Assembly (NCBI GenBank): GCA_023678885.1
Contig: CM042952.1
Coordinates: 31,863,736 to 31,927,735 of the forward strand
DNA length: 64,000 bases
Direction: 5' to 3'
DNA from: Pogostemon cablin
Taxonomy: Eukaryota; Streptophyta; Magnoliopsida; Lamiales; Lamiaceae
Part shown: in pieces, positions 11,090 through 22,226 of the stretch
Layout of the letters: every line of letters starts with the position of its first letter
Position numbering within the stretch: position 1 is the stretch's first letter
Notes under the pieces: model-generated
Seen by the model: the letters and a program-made list of their open reading frames with translations, nothing else
The model's database searches: none
What the model was told of the DNA's origin: nothing
Position numbers and translations under genes: made by a program

Positions 11090-14000
11090 ATGACAAATTT
11101 TCAGGTATGTATATAAGCAGTGTTATTGACATCTCTACATTTGTGTATAATGATTTTTAGTACTTTTTTCGAGGATATTACTTATATTTTTTGTGATGTT
11201 CATATGTATAAAATGTGAATTAATTTTGTATAATGTTTCGTACATGTGATTTGGAAATGTAATGTGTTGAAAGTGATTTAATTGTGTATATATCATATGT
11301 AGAATGTAGGACCGCAGTGGGGACGTTCATTTTTTTTTTTAACTTTTGGTTGGCCGAATAGGGGTTTTTAGTAGGCCGAATAGAACAAATCTTCAGGCCG
11401 AATAGAACAAGTGTAGGCCGAATAGAGCAAAGTGTAGGAGTAAATACTTTGTAATTTTTTTTAAATTTTGCGAATAGAACAAATCTTTAGGCCGAATAGA
11501 ACAAGTGTAGGCCGAATAGAGCAAAGTGTAGGAGTAATTACTTTGAATTTTTTTTTATTTTTGGTTAGCCGAATAGAAGTTTTTAGTAGGCCGAATAGAA
11601 CAAGTGTGGGCCGAATAGAGGATATGAGCTGTTTTTTTAAAATTTGTTTGAAATTTTGGTTGGCCGAATAGAGGTTTTTGTAGGCCGAATAGAACAAATC
11701 TGTAGGCCGAATAGAACAAGTGTAGGCCGAATAGAGCAATATTTATGAGTTTTGAATTTTTTTGGAAATGGTTGGCTGCTTAGAATAGAGCATATTTGGT
11801 AGGCCGAATAGAGCAATTTCTGTAGGCCGGATAGAAGAGTTTGTAGGCCGAATAGAAGAAACTGTAGGCCGAATAGAACAAATGTTTGAGTGTGCAAATA
11901 TTTGGTCAGTGGCTGCAATGAACTTATACTTATTTTGGCCATAATTATGATTTTCTGTCTTATCTAGCAAAAATTTTATTTGTGCAGGATGACTGGAAGC
12001 GTCATTCTATGCAGGTCCAGAACTGCAGTATACATAATTACTGCAAACCAGGGGTTGTGATGGAAATTATCCGTACGCAGTTAACTAGGGTTGGGGGTAA
12101 TGCGGAGGAGATGTTTAGGAGATCATGCTTTGGTTATTACTGGGATCTCAACGATGATTAGAACGCGAATGCTCATCTCCACACTCTCATGACGCGGGAG
12201 ATTACATTTAGGGGGGACGATTTAACTGCTAGATATTTTCATGTTGGTAACGAGTGTCTTATCTTTAGCAGGGTAGAGTTCATGAGGATAATGGGACTCT
12301 GTTTTCGGGATAGAATCGGGTTCGATCCGAATTTGTCATATCAGATCCCGCTTGATGGGGTTTACGATAGGTATTATGGTCAGGGCGAGAGACCATTAGT
12401 CAGTCAGATTGCTAGTGACTTTGAAGGCAGAAGATTTAGACATGTTAGCGCCGAGGACGCGGTTAAAATTTTCAAGGTGCTGTTGGTGTACTATTTTATC
12501 CTTGGGTCGGATGTCACCAAGGTGGGTGTAGACAACTGGGTCTGGGAGCTAGTAAAGGACGAACGGAGATGAGATTTATTCCCTTGGGGCAGGTCACTTA
12601 TATGATACTGCTGCACTTTATGGACCACATTTGACCAAACTTCCAGCTAAGGCAAACCCCGAGAAGTACAGATACCACTTTTACGGGTGTACATTTGCGC
12701 TTTAGGTACTTGTTTTAGTAGATTACTTAAAATTATAGTGTATTATCAATTTCAGCAATATTAATTATCTAACATATGTGTTTTACGTGTGACAGGTTTG
12801 AGCGCACGAGCGTCTACCTGCCCTTGCTGCGTGGTATGACCATGTCCCTGACGATAGGGTGGATCTAAGGCCACTTTGCCTTCGATGGATATTTCGTAAA
12901 GTGAAGAGGGTCAATAGGAATCTGTTTAATCGGGTATGATTATTTAATCCATTTTGGTGAAGACAAATCAGTGATACTGTATCTAAATGTATTGGTTTTT
13001 TTTGCATCAGGCTCTTGATGTGGTGGATTTTTCGCGTGTTCTCGTTGTTGAGCGTACAAAGGGGTATTGGATTGGCATAGAGAATGATCCTTTGGAGGGG
13101 TTGATCATAATGCTGTACACCAAGTCATATTCTAACCCAAGATGAATGGTCGTCCGGGGGCCTGAGTACTCACATCTAGAGCAGCATACCACTCACGATC
13201 CCACTAGTAATCCATGGGATCGTCAGTAATACTTGGGTGTGAATGTTGATGATCGGTGGCAGGGCCAGCGCACGGAGGATCCTGCAGCTTGGACGTCAAA
13301 TTGGGATCAGCATTCTTACCGACCTCCCTATACTACTAGCCATGAGCACAGTGGACACGCTTCAGGGGAGACGAGGTACATTGAGCCCAGTTCCTATGAT
13401 CCGACGCATCATAGATGGCATGCTCGCTTTGTAAATGAGCATGACGGACAGCAGCACCATAACGCTGGAGTGGATGAGCCCCCAGTGTGGCATGAGAGTG
13501 GGATGGGTGACGCCTACGGAGATGATCATGAAGACCACGGATATGATCAGGAGTTCAAAGAAAGGGTCTTTCGTAGGTTGGATCAGCAGGATGAGTTGTT
13601 ACACCTGCTTGCTTGTCAGGTTGTGTCTGAGCGTCAAACAACACATTTGTTTCGACAGGCGCTTACGGGAGAGATAAGGCGCCTTCGAGCTAATCTTTCC
13701 CGGACCCGATTGTCTGAGCCTGAGTCATCGAGTGCGAGGTCAGGGGTTAGATATTCCCCGTTTAGACCGGTGGAGCATGTGAGTCCGATGGCCCCCACAC
13801 CCGGCGTTGATGAAGATGGTATGATGCGTGCAAAGCGGCCAAGAAATCCAACTGCAGTATTACAGTCTCCATTCACAACGACTGAACGGGAGCGCCAGTG
13901 GCAATTGTTCCGGCAATTTATTACAAGAAGAGATCTGTAAGTGCTATATAACGTATTTTAGACATTTTCATATATTACTTTAAACACTTTTGAATGTTAT

Positions 14001-15050
14001 TAATGAATTGTTGAATTCAGGATCGATGTTGGTCTCAGTTATGGAGTAGACAGTTCTTTTTCACTGAGATGGAGTACCCCAGTGCTTGGTTTTCCGACCA
14101 GGTAATACCCTAGAGAGTTCATGTGTATTCCTAATACGTACAGATGATTCATTATTTCACATTTTTATTAATATATTTCTATATGTTTCAGCACCTGGAT
14201 GCATACCTCCGATTATTATCAGAGTGACCATCTGACATCAGCGTACACGTTCATCAGGATATTGGCACCTACTGCATTATGGACATGCAATTCTCTGTAA
14301 GTAAATGAGTATATTACAATTGATTAAATAGAATTTTGGTATTTAATTTTGAGACTAATATTATAGAATTCTCGTGTAAGGTCCGAGTTCAATCCGTATG
14401 GAATGAGTACACGAGCCGATTCATAGATGACAAAATGACATTTGCCAACATAAGTGATGACTTGTTGACAGATCTTCGTAAGTACGCCTGAGGGCGATTG
14501 CCAGTGTGGAGGGGGTCGAGGTCATGGTTAGATTGTGACGTGGTATTTTATACTAACCCTTGATTTATTTACATAATACTAACTCCTACTTTGACCTAGT
14601 GGTTTACATCTAATATATGCAGTCCTTTTAACTTACTTTTGGCAGATATTGTTCATAGTCCACACGACAGCGCACTACTACTCGTGTGCACTGATTACAA
14701 AGACTATGACCTTCTACTGTTTTGACTCATTCTGGCATAGATGTGATGACGAGCTCGACATGAGGGAGCACCGGATGATGGAGACTCTACCATTCAGACG
14801 TGTCATGTCAACTCTGATGCGCGAGATTGAGTCCGAAATGGTTTCGTACACTTTCCAATTGACACCAGCTAGCAGAGACATTTGTTTCAGATAGGAGGAC
14901 GAATCCAGTTGCGGGCCGGCCTGTCTCAGGACCATAGAGAGAATATTAGCGAGGAACTTTAACTGGAACACCCCCGATCACATCTTGCATTTCCGAAAGC
15001 AACTTGTTTTCCTAATATTTCAGGCTGGTACCATTATTGTCAGAGCATGA
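11090..15050 (+). pseudogene. Ulp1-like (C48) cysteine protease gene of the MULE, decayed
   Basis: Reconstructable exons: 11090-11104 (encodes MTNFQ), 11988-12705, 12796-12933, 13011-13936, 14021-14101, one from 14192, one before 14490, and 14646-15050, all with GT-AG borders where defined. The first half (FRRSCFGYYWDL, FMRIMGLCFRDRIGFD, FPWG) matches the N-terminal domain of plant Ulp1-family transposon proteins (DUF1985-like). The last exon holds the C48 catalytic set: His in TTAHYYSCAL, Asp in CFDSF and Cys in SSCGPACL. The family cleaves SUMO or related conjugates. At least nine in-frame stops (12159, 12570, 12703, 12799, 13143, 13227, 14225, 14489, 14892) and a frameshift near 12600 make it a pseudogene. 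Exon borders between 13936 and 14646 are uncertain. Confidence 0.8.
11352..11880 (+). repeat. left array of GGCCGAATAGA motif, about 18 copies
   Basis: The core (T)AGGCCGAATAGA, usually followed by ACAA or GCAA, recurs about 18 times in 530 bases. Many copies are 17-22 bases apart, in small clusters split by T-rich spacers that are themselves similar. All copies point the same way. The array lies entirely within intron 1 of the Ulp1-like gene. Confidence 0.95.
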
Positions 15051-15347
15051 TGTACTTAGTTTAGAACTAATCAAAAGTGATGAAATTCTTATAGAAATTC
15101 ATTTGTGTGTATAAATTTATTTAAGTGAACCAATTAGGACGTTGTAATTTGGAGTTGAATTGGAAGTGGCACTGTTTTCACAGCTCTAATTCCACAACAT
15201 ACATCGTATTATGTGTTAGATAGAATTCCACAACTTTCTCCAACTTGTATGTCGAATTGACATCATAAGATAGATAGAATTACCATGGATGTTAAGTAAA
15301 TGAGCTTATTCTTGATATTGATAAAAATTATAAGTTATACACTATAG

Positions 15348-16807
15348 TTAAGAAGGACAACGTAGACGAGTATGCCCAATTTCACCACATTTGCCACAAT
15401 TTTTGGCCTACGTATACGGGGATTAGGGGCATCCATCGCAGGAGTAGGTGGATCGTCATGTGACGATGAAGCTCCAGTACAATTTAGTCGATTATGACCT
15501 GGCTGTCGACATCTGGAGCACACATGTTCTTTGTGACGTCTCCTGGACGACTCGATCGTTGACCTTATGCGAGACATTCGTGGTCGCCCGGCCTGTCTAC
15601 ATGGCAGGGGGGTTCACACGCTGTGACAGGACTCCTTCAGGTGTGTCCCACTGAGTGTAGTGGGGAACAGACAACACTGGACCACACCATATATTTACTA
15701 CACTGGTACAATGGTAAACTGCAGACACAAAGCTACTGGCTGGCAACCTACAAGCGCTGTAGAACGTATAGTATAAGAAACACATAATCAGGAGATCAAT
15801 GAAAGTAAGTATGTTTATACATTCCGACGGCTATCTGCAACTTCTTTTATATAGCAAATACACTATTCTTTTGAAGAACACCAGACTCATCAAACTCAGG
15901 GCCAGTCAACTGATCTACTCTGTCTGATTCATCCAGAATGCCTATGAACATGGCAGGTGCATTAGTTTAATATAAAAATATACTTTAGTTCTATTTCTAT
16001 TATAAATAAACATAGTTTCCATACCTGGAATCAACCAAGGACGGGTGTTGGGCCGTGTACTACGCAGCTCTTCTGGCTGCATTTCAGGACGGGGCAAGTC
16101 ACGATTAATCGGTTCAAGAAAGCTAGAGTCGCTTCTCTGACGTATGTAATCACAGATTTCTTCATACAATTGGCGTCTTCTCTCCTCAGCACCATCATCG
16201 CTTTCGCTAGAAGACTGAATAGTATCCTGCTGTATGTGATCCCTTTCTTCGACAGTCCTATTCCCGGGGTCATCATCATCAATACAACCATCTACATCAC
16301 TTTACCCTCACGAACGACAACATCGGCTTTAACATCTAGACATTTTCTAAAACCAGAACACTACATCTCTGAGGCCGAACTATACTCCACATTCAAATCA
16401 AAATCAGCCCTCCCACTAGAATGTGCCCTCGTACGTGGGTCATTGCTCATACCAGCACTTCGGTCATCATAACCCATCCCTGAAACCATGTTACTTCCTG
16501 CACCCGCGAAAGGATGGAGTGTCACATACACCATTCATACATCAACACAGTTGAACACTTCTGCCACACGTGCATCATTCTTTATCTTATATTTAGACAA
16601 ACGGCCATCGTAATCAACTAGAGAATGAACTACATAACCCCATTGCCTCAAATCAGCTTGTACTATGTCATGGATTTCTTTTAGCAAACTACTATAACAC
16701 AGACTGTCCTCTGACAAGAATAACCAGTTCACCACTCCACCTGTGTATTGCAACCCTTCCCAAGCTCCATCCCAAGACATCCCAACTTTTTTATAACCCA
16801 TCTGCAC
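15348..16807 (-). pseudogene. mudrA: mudrA-like transposase remnant, catalytic core deleted
   Basis: Read from 16807 down. The N-terminal part (YTGGVVNWLFLSEDSLCYSS, then DARVAEVFN) is the MULE transposase leader domain. An acidic stretch, then RPNTRPWLIPGM and LTGPEFDESGVLQKNSVF follow, reaching about 15845. Next comes a C-terminal part with a SWIM-like region (FVSAVYHCTSVVNIW, then HYTQWDTP), a basic linker GRPRMSRIRS and two CX2CX4HX4C zinc knuckles (CSRCRQPGHNRLNC and CGKCGEIGHTRLRC). The second knuckle is in a shifted frame and ends at stop 15348. The DDE nuclease core, usually several hundred residues, is absent; the join falls near 15785-15840. Further stops and frame changes lie in the N-terminal half. 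It converges with the protease gene, about 300 bases apart. Confidence 0.8.
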
Positions 16808-16897
16808 ATTTTTTCAAGAATACTTTAATGACATCAACATTAAAACATCAGAAAATTAGTTGCAACATTAAAACATTAAAAATTTGTACTCATATTG

Positions 16898-17255
16898 TAT
16901 TCTATTCGGTCAACAAATTAATGTATGCAATCCTACACTGTTTCAAAATTCGGCCTACCTTGACACACCTTAAAAAGTCTCAGTATTTTTTTCTTCTATT
17001 CGGCCCAAAAGGCTCTCCTATTCGGCCTACTAAAATTGCTCTATTCGGTCTACATATTTTTTAAAATTGAAAAATTCGTGAAAAATTTAGTCCTTTTATT
17101 CGGCCTACATCTTTCTATTCGGCCCACAGAGTTTGTATATTCGACCTACAAATGTTGTTCTATTCGGCCTACTAAGTTTCTGAAATTAAGAGAATTTTTG
17201 GGCTATTCGACCAGCGGTTGTTCTATTCGGCCCACCTAGTTGTTCTATTCGGCCT
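16898..17255 (-). repeat. right array of the same motif, inverted, about 12 copies
   Basis: CTATTCGGCC(T/C)A, the reverse complement of the left-array motif, recurs about 12 times, followed by a decayed copy near 17362. Some copies read TCGAC or TCGGTC, so this array has decayed more than the left one. It lies just upstream of the mudrA-like remnant. All copies point opposite to the left array, making a mirror pair around the two genes. Confidence 0.93.
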
Positions 17256-17965
17256 ACTCACCAGTGTTTAACAAATTTTTGAGAAGATTACTTAAAAAAT
17301 ACGATCTAACATGAGTGGTGAAGATTTAAGAGAGAAAAAATTTTGAATGTTACAAAATTATTCTACTCGGCATATAATTTTTTCAATTCTATTATAAAAA
17401 CATTGAATAATTAGAATACACTCATGAGGCATTTCAAAATTATAAAATTAGGGCATTCATAACTATAAAATTAAGGCATTCATAACTGTTAAAACTAGTT
17501 TAAATATACCTTGTACACCTGCTCCCCAAAATCTCACACCTCTCTAAAAATACTAGAAATTTGCTCCCAAATGGTCTCTCAAATGCTCAATCTCTAAAAA
17601 TAATTAGTACAAATTTTTTTTATAAATGTTGGACGACCACCCCCATTTCCACTTTCCACTATATATTACCTCATTTCTTTTGTATGAATATGAGGGAGCA
17701 CATGCCTACATAGGAGTACTAGGTATTAGGTATTGTACTTCCACACTTTATTCAGAAATAAAGAGGAATCTGATTCCTTTACTGTACGTTTGGTACTTTT
17801 GGTCAAAAAGTGTGGAATCTCATTCTCCAAACATGTGAAAAGTGGGTCTCCCTCAAGGGCATTTTGGCCCATTCCTTTAAAAGTGGCTAGAAAAAATTGT
17901 ATATAACATATGTGGCCACTTAAAATTACACTTAAGCAATAGTGACCACTTTTTGTCATTTCCAC

Positions 17966-17974
17966 TTAATATTT
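17966..17974 (+). repeat. candidate 9-bp target-site duplication, right
   Basis: TTAATATTT, identical to 10639-10647, directly follows the right end of the MULE. Confidence 0.6.
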
Positions 17975-18046
17975 TACCACGCATTAATTAGGGAAAAAGC
18001 ATACTACAAATAATCTTTTAGCAGGCATATAGTAGAAGAAACGGAT

Positions 18047-18366
18047 CTGTTTCTATATTTGTTGCATCAATAGCGGTAAAAGGACTTAGAAGAAGAAAGG
18101 TAATTACCATCCCCTGGTAAAATGCAGAGTCTCGCTTTCTTCTTCCTGTCGAGCGTTACGCAAGGGCTTAGCCTTCTGAATAGATTCGAACTATCAATAA
18201 AGTAGGAATGATAAAGAAAGAGATGCACTTTCTGGACACAGGATCTAGAGTTTTTTTCGAGAAAAGGGCAATGGTCGTTCGTGATATTGTTCCCTTTGTT
18301 TGAGCGACACGACTTTACCTTAGCTGGATCTCGATGGTGCCACCTAAACGGTAGGTAGGATCCCAC
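18047..18366. other. compositionally distinct island, origin unknown
   Basis: About 320 bases with clearly higher G+C than both flanks and few A/T runs. An open frame of 99 codons crosses it on the minus strand, but I do not recognise the product. It starts only 70 bases outside the MULE right end. The composition recalls organelle DNA in the nucleus (for example mitochondrial), but no organelle gene is recognised, so this is only a suggestion. Confidence 0.3.
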
Positions 18367-19275
18367 TTAAGCATACAATATATTTTATAATAAATAAATT
18401 GTAAAGTACATTATTTTTGTGTGAATGTTTTTTTTTTAATGAAGTGTAAAGGTGACAATAGTTATTTTGATTTTTTTTAATCTTTTTTAGAAAAGTGAAA
18501 ATTTACCTAAGACAATTTAAAATAAAATAAAGAAAATTAAAAGTCTCGGAGGGGATAGTAATTAGAAGTCTTTTCAATATTTGTTCCACACATCATAAAT
18601 ATCTATTTCTTAATTTTATATACTATATATTTAGCGACAATTTAATTCAAATTTCACAATTATAATGATAATAAATAAAACAATGGAATGGAAATGATTA
18701 AAAGTAGAGAATTATTAAAACAATTGAAATGATTGAGTAATTTTAATTAATTTTAAAGTTAAGTTAGGGTGAATTTGGATTATTGGTGCACCTAATTAAT
18801 TCTATCTCTTAAATTAAAAAATTAATTAATAACCACTTTTAGATTTAAAAAAATAATAATAATTTTTTTAAAAGAAAAAACCATCCCTAAAATTAATTAA
18901 TTCTATAAAATGCACTGGAACACCACATAATTACCCATAATTTAATTACACTAGATGAAGCTTAAAAAATACTACAGGAATTAACATGACTTCACCTTCA
19001 ATATCATTACTCAAAACTCTAACTGAACGCCTCTAATTTAATTGGATTACATATTCGACCAAATTGTGCATAAAACCTAAAATTTAGTAGTAGCTTGATT
19101 TATGACTTAACTACTTTAAAACCTATATATAAATTATATATTTATAAATTAGAAGGATAATAATATAATAAAATCCTAAAAATGAGATTTAAAACGGGTA
19201 GATTATTGTATCAATAATGATTAGTATTCCACAAAAATAAAAATAAAAATATTACAAAATTATTATTATATGATA
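18367..19275. other. AT-rich intergenic, no gene seen
   Basis: Very AT-rich; no credible coding frame. The first 100 bases loosely match the interior of the 3703/60667 MITE family. The 9 bases 19267-19275 are the target duplication of the next element. Confidence 0.5.
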
Positions 19276-19577
19276 TGGTAAATTATCAAAACTTCCCTCG
19301 AGATTTGTTCAATGTACCAAATGAACCCCGTGGTTTGAAAAATTACCAATTACCCCATTTAACTTGTTTTTTATTTGAAAATTAATAAAAATACATTTTT
19401 TCTTAAAATAAATAACGATGAAAATGACATCAAGACCCATATATTTAACATTATATTTTTAAATTTCACTATTTTTTTTTTAAAAAAAATTTAAAGGGGG
19501 TAATTGGTAATTTTTTAAATCACGGAATTTATTTGGTAATTTGGATAAACCTCGAGGGGGTTTTTGATAATTTACCC
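19276..19577. mobile_element. Mutator-type MITE with perfect 9-bp duplication
   Basis: The left end TGGTAAATTATCAAAAC and right end, read in reverse complement, GGGTAAATTATCAAAAAC form inverted repeats that continue inward about 90 bases (CCCTCGAG near both tips, then ACCAAAT and AATTACC). The 9-bp direct repeat TATATGATA flanks both sides (19267-19275 and 19578-19586). No coding frame; 302 bases. Confidence 0.85.
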
Positions 19578-19586
19578 TATATGATA

Positions 19587-21114
19587 ATATACATTCATAC
19601 AAATTTTATTACCTTTAATGATCATACGTCCGACAAATTTATAAGTTTCAATAAGTGTGTTAGTGAAGTTGATAACACAGCATGGGCGGATGAACCACGA
19701 TTGGTATGATATCAATAATTGAATTAAAAACCAATAAATAAATATATTTTAATTTTAAAAGTATGAGTATAATCTAACTCGTGAGTAAAATTTACCTTAT
19801 ATTCATGACTATTACTAGAAAAAATAAAGTACTTAATTAATAAATTTTAGTTAATGTGTGAAGAGTCCTGATAATATGCATACAAATATTTGTGGTGCGA
19901 AATTGGCGTTGAAAATGGGTTCCTGAGTGGCAGGGGAGCACTGCACCCTGTGGGGACAGAATGTGTCGGTCGGAAATCTAAATCGCATGTTTGTGAAATC
20001 AAATATGCGGGGGCCCATGATTCGGACTGATATTATGGGCCTATTCTGGTTAGGCCCAACTATGTAAATTACTCGATGGAAAATAGAACATACTTATTGG
20101 ACTCCTGGCCCATTTCAATCAAATGCATTGTATATTTCCAAATTGTATATGTGGACTTATTTTCATTCATTCAGCCACATTTTCCAAATGCAAAAACAAT
20201 ATTTAAGGAACAAAAAAATTTATAAATTCTACTAGATCTCAATCTCCAGTATTATTTATTACATGTCTATATTTAAAAAAATACATGTGGGTTATATGAG
20301 TTTCTACAAAATTATCGTCCAGAAATATCTTTTTAAATTAAAAAAAAAAGGAAGATTTTTCCAAGTGTACTAGTTAGACAAACTGCTTTAGAATTAAATA
20401 TGATTAGATAAAATAAACTAATAAGTAAAATGAAGGGGCATGAGTATAATAAATATGGGAAATTATTAGTTTTATCTTTTTAATTATTCATTTTCTTTTT
20501 AATTATAGGGAGAAAATATGTGTGGATAGAGGGTGAGGAGCCCAAGTTATTTGTTTAGACTCAATACTATTACAATATTTTGTTGCATGTTTAATTAGTA
20601 ATTGGGCCAAAGTCCACTTTAAAATGTAATAGTTAACTCTTAACCAGGGCCCATTAATTAAAATTTGAACCCCTATTCCAAAAAAACAAATGCTACTTGG
20701 CCTATAATTTTTAAATTAAACGTTGTAATTGTAATTTCAATTTTGTGTTTGCATGATTTGTGATATATTGTATGTTTCTATTTATATAACAATGCGATTC
20801 ATGTACTATTTTGTCTTCAAAGTTCCAATATTAAGACATGTAATTCTCAATTCATTGTTTTAAACTTTTACGCTCTGGGTTTATGCATTATACTACGTAT
20901 AAATTCATATGGCATGATTTAGAAGATTGAGGGTACAAACTATATACACATTCCATTTTACAATATTCTTCTTACACTTTTTTATTTATTTGCTCTCCAA
21001 ATCACTGTGCACATAAAAATAAAATAAAATAATAATGCATAAAGAATAAATTATTTGTTTAATAACCTTAAAAATCATTATAATTTTAAAATTATCACTC
21101 TTTATTAATGCATA
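19587..21114. other. AT-rich intergenic, no gene seen
   Basis: No coding frame worth reporting. Contains short G-rich patches near 19910-20060 and long A/T runs elsewhere. Confidence 0.5.
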
Positions 21115-21298
21115 CTCCCTCCGTCCCATTTCAAACTTTACGTTTGCGTAAAGTGGGTATGTGCATTAGTGTGATGCGTGGGCATATAGAGAGAAATATA
21201 ATTAATTTGTATATGTCTTATTTATTAAAAGGAAAATGTAAATATTAAAATGAGACGCACAAATTTTAAAATATGTAAAAATTAAAATGGAAGGGAAG
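21115..21298. mobile_element. degenerate Stowaway-like MITE
   Basis: The left end CTCCCTCCGTCCCATTTC follows TA. The interior (TTACGTTTG, AGTGGGTATGTGCATTAGTG) resembles 6581-6826. The right end (AAAATGGAAGGGAAG) has lost the exact terminus. Confidence 0.65.
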
Positions 21299-21598
21299 AA
21301 TCATTTTATTATTATCTAAAAATGGAGTATGATTTCCTCTAACATCAATGAAATTGATAAAAATATGGAACATAAAAGGAAAAAGTTTCACATAGGAAAA
21401 TGTCCACAATTTTTAGTTAGACTCTAAATAAAATGTTAAGGGAGTTAGAGGTTTAGAGGTGGGGACCACGATGCAGTGTGTTTGGTGGAGTGGTAGAGTA
21501 AAGCAAAATGGCATACAACACGTGTACCCCGTGATTCCAATTCACCCACCATACACATTGAATTTTAATCAATTAATCTATAATTCTCTCAAAATATA

Positions 21599-21828
21599 CG
21601 AATCCCTCAATCCCATATTAAGAAGATCATTTTTTAATTTTGATTGTTTCACTTAAAGAGTCATCTTTTATTTTATATATACATGAGATCTACACACCCT
21701 CTCTGATACAATTAAAATATGGGACTCACCCTCCAACTAATACAACTACCCACTACACATTAAATAATAATACTTCTTAATCTACGTGTAAAAAAACAAA
21801 TAGTTCTCTTACGCCGGGACAGAGAGAG
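21599..21828. mobile_element. degenerate Stowaway-like MITE
   Basis: The right end CGCCGGGACAGAGAGAG is followed by TA, and the left end holds TCCCTCAATCCCATATT. The interior mentions ACTCACCC and ACTACCCACTACAC as in the 59629 element. The left boundary is uncertain. Confidence 0.5.
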
Positions 21829-22183
21829 TATTTATTTAACTATTTTCTCAATTTAATCAATTATTAATTTTTAATTGGGACAAGTATTAGCTGGGAATGT
21901 AATTTTATTGTCAAATAATTTCTTTCTTCTAGCTAGTTATTTGTAAAGGGGTTTTTGGTTTGATACATATAACAAGTGCAGTGATTACCTATTGACAATA
22001 AAGAAGTTTTGAAAACATTAATTTATTTTTTTTTAAGTAAGTTAAAAGTGGCCAAGAACCATGGATAAAAAAAACTACAAAATGCATTAAACATGATAGA
22101 CAAAAGTTTCTGCGACAATCCGTGTCCCATATAACACAACTTTTTTCCTTTATATTCTATTTAAATTTATATATTGTTATGGA

Positions 22184-22226
22184 GTTTAAATTGTAAAGGG
22201 ACACGAAAATTGCAAAGGGATACGGA
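22184..22226 (+). repeat. short repeat shared with 62860-62920
   Basis: TTAAATTGTAAAGGGACACG followed by AAAATTGCAAAGGGATACGG matches the reverse complement of the segment near 62870-62912. Likely fragments of one dispersed element. Confidence 0.6.

Larger units (their letters stand above)
10648..17965. mobile_element. Mutator-like element (MULE) with Ulp1-type gene, decayed
   Basis: A 7.3-kb element. The left end (GGGTCC, then TGGCTACTGCTGACAAAGT and TTTTTACTAGCCACTTT) is a diverged inverted match of the right end, whose reverse complement reads GTGGAAATG, then TGGTCACTATTGCTTAAGT and TTTTTTCTAGCCACTTT. The repeats extend about 100 bases at roughly 60-70 percent identity by eye. A candidate 9-bp duplication TTAATATTT flanks both ends. 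It holds a plus-strand Ulp1-like protease pseudogene and a minus-strand mudrA-like pseudogene that converge. That layout resembles the Kaonashi-type MULEs known from plants, which carry Ulp1 domains. Both genes are broken and the transposase core is missing, so the element cannot move itself. Subterminal motif arrays are listed separately. Confidence 0.8.

Noticed and set aside
10864..11160. Overlapping frames in the TTTC/CTTT tract
   Set aside because: Phe/Ser/Leu or Lys/Glu low-complexity products of the microsatellite.
11352..11880. CRISPR-like array
   Set aside because: Motif is 11-13 bases with irregular, mutually similar T-rich spacers, in a plant nuclear transposon; not a CRISPR.
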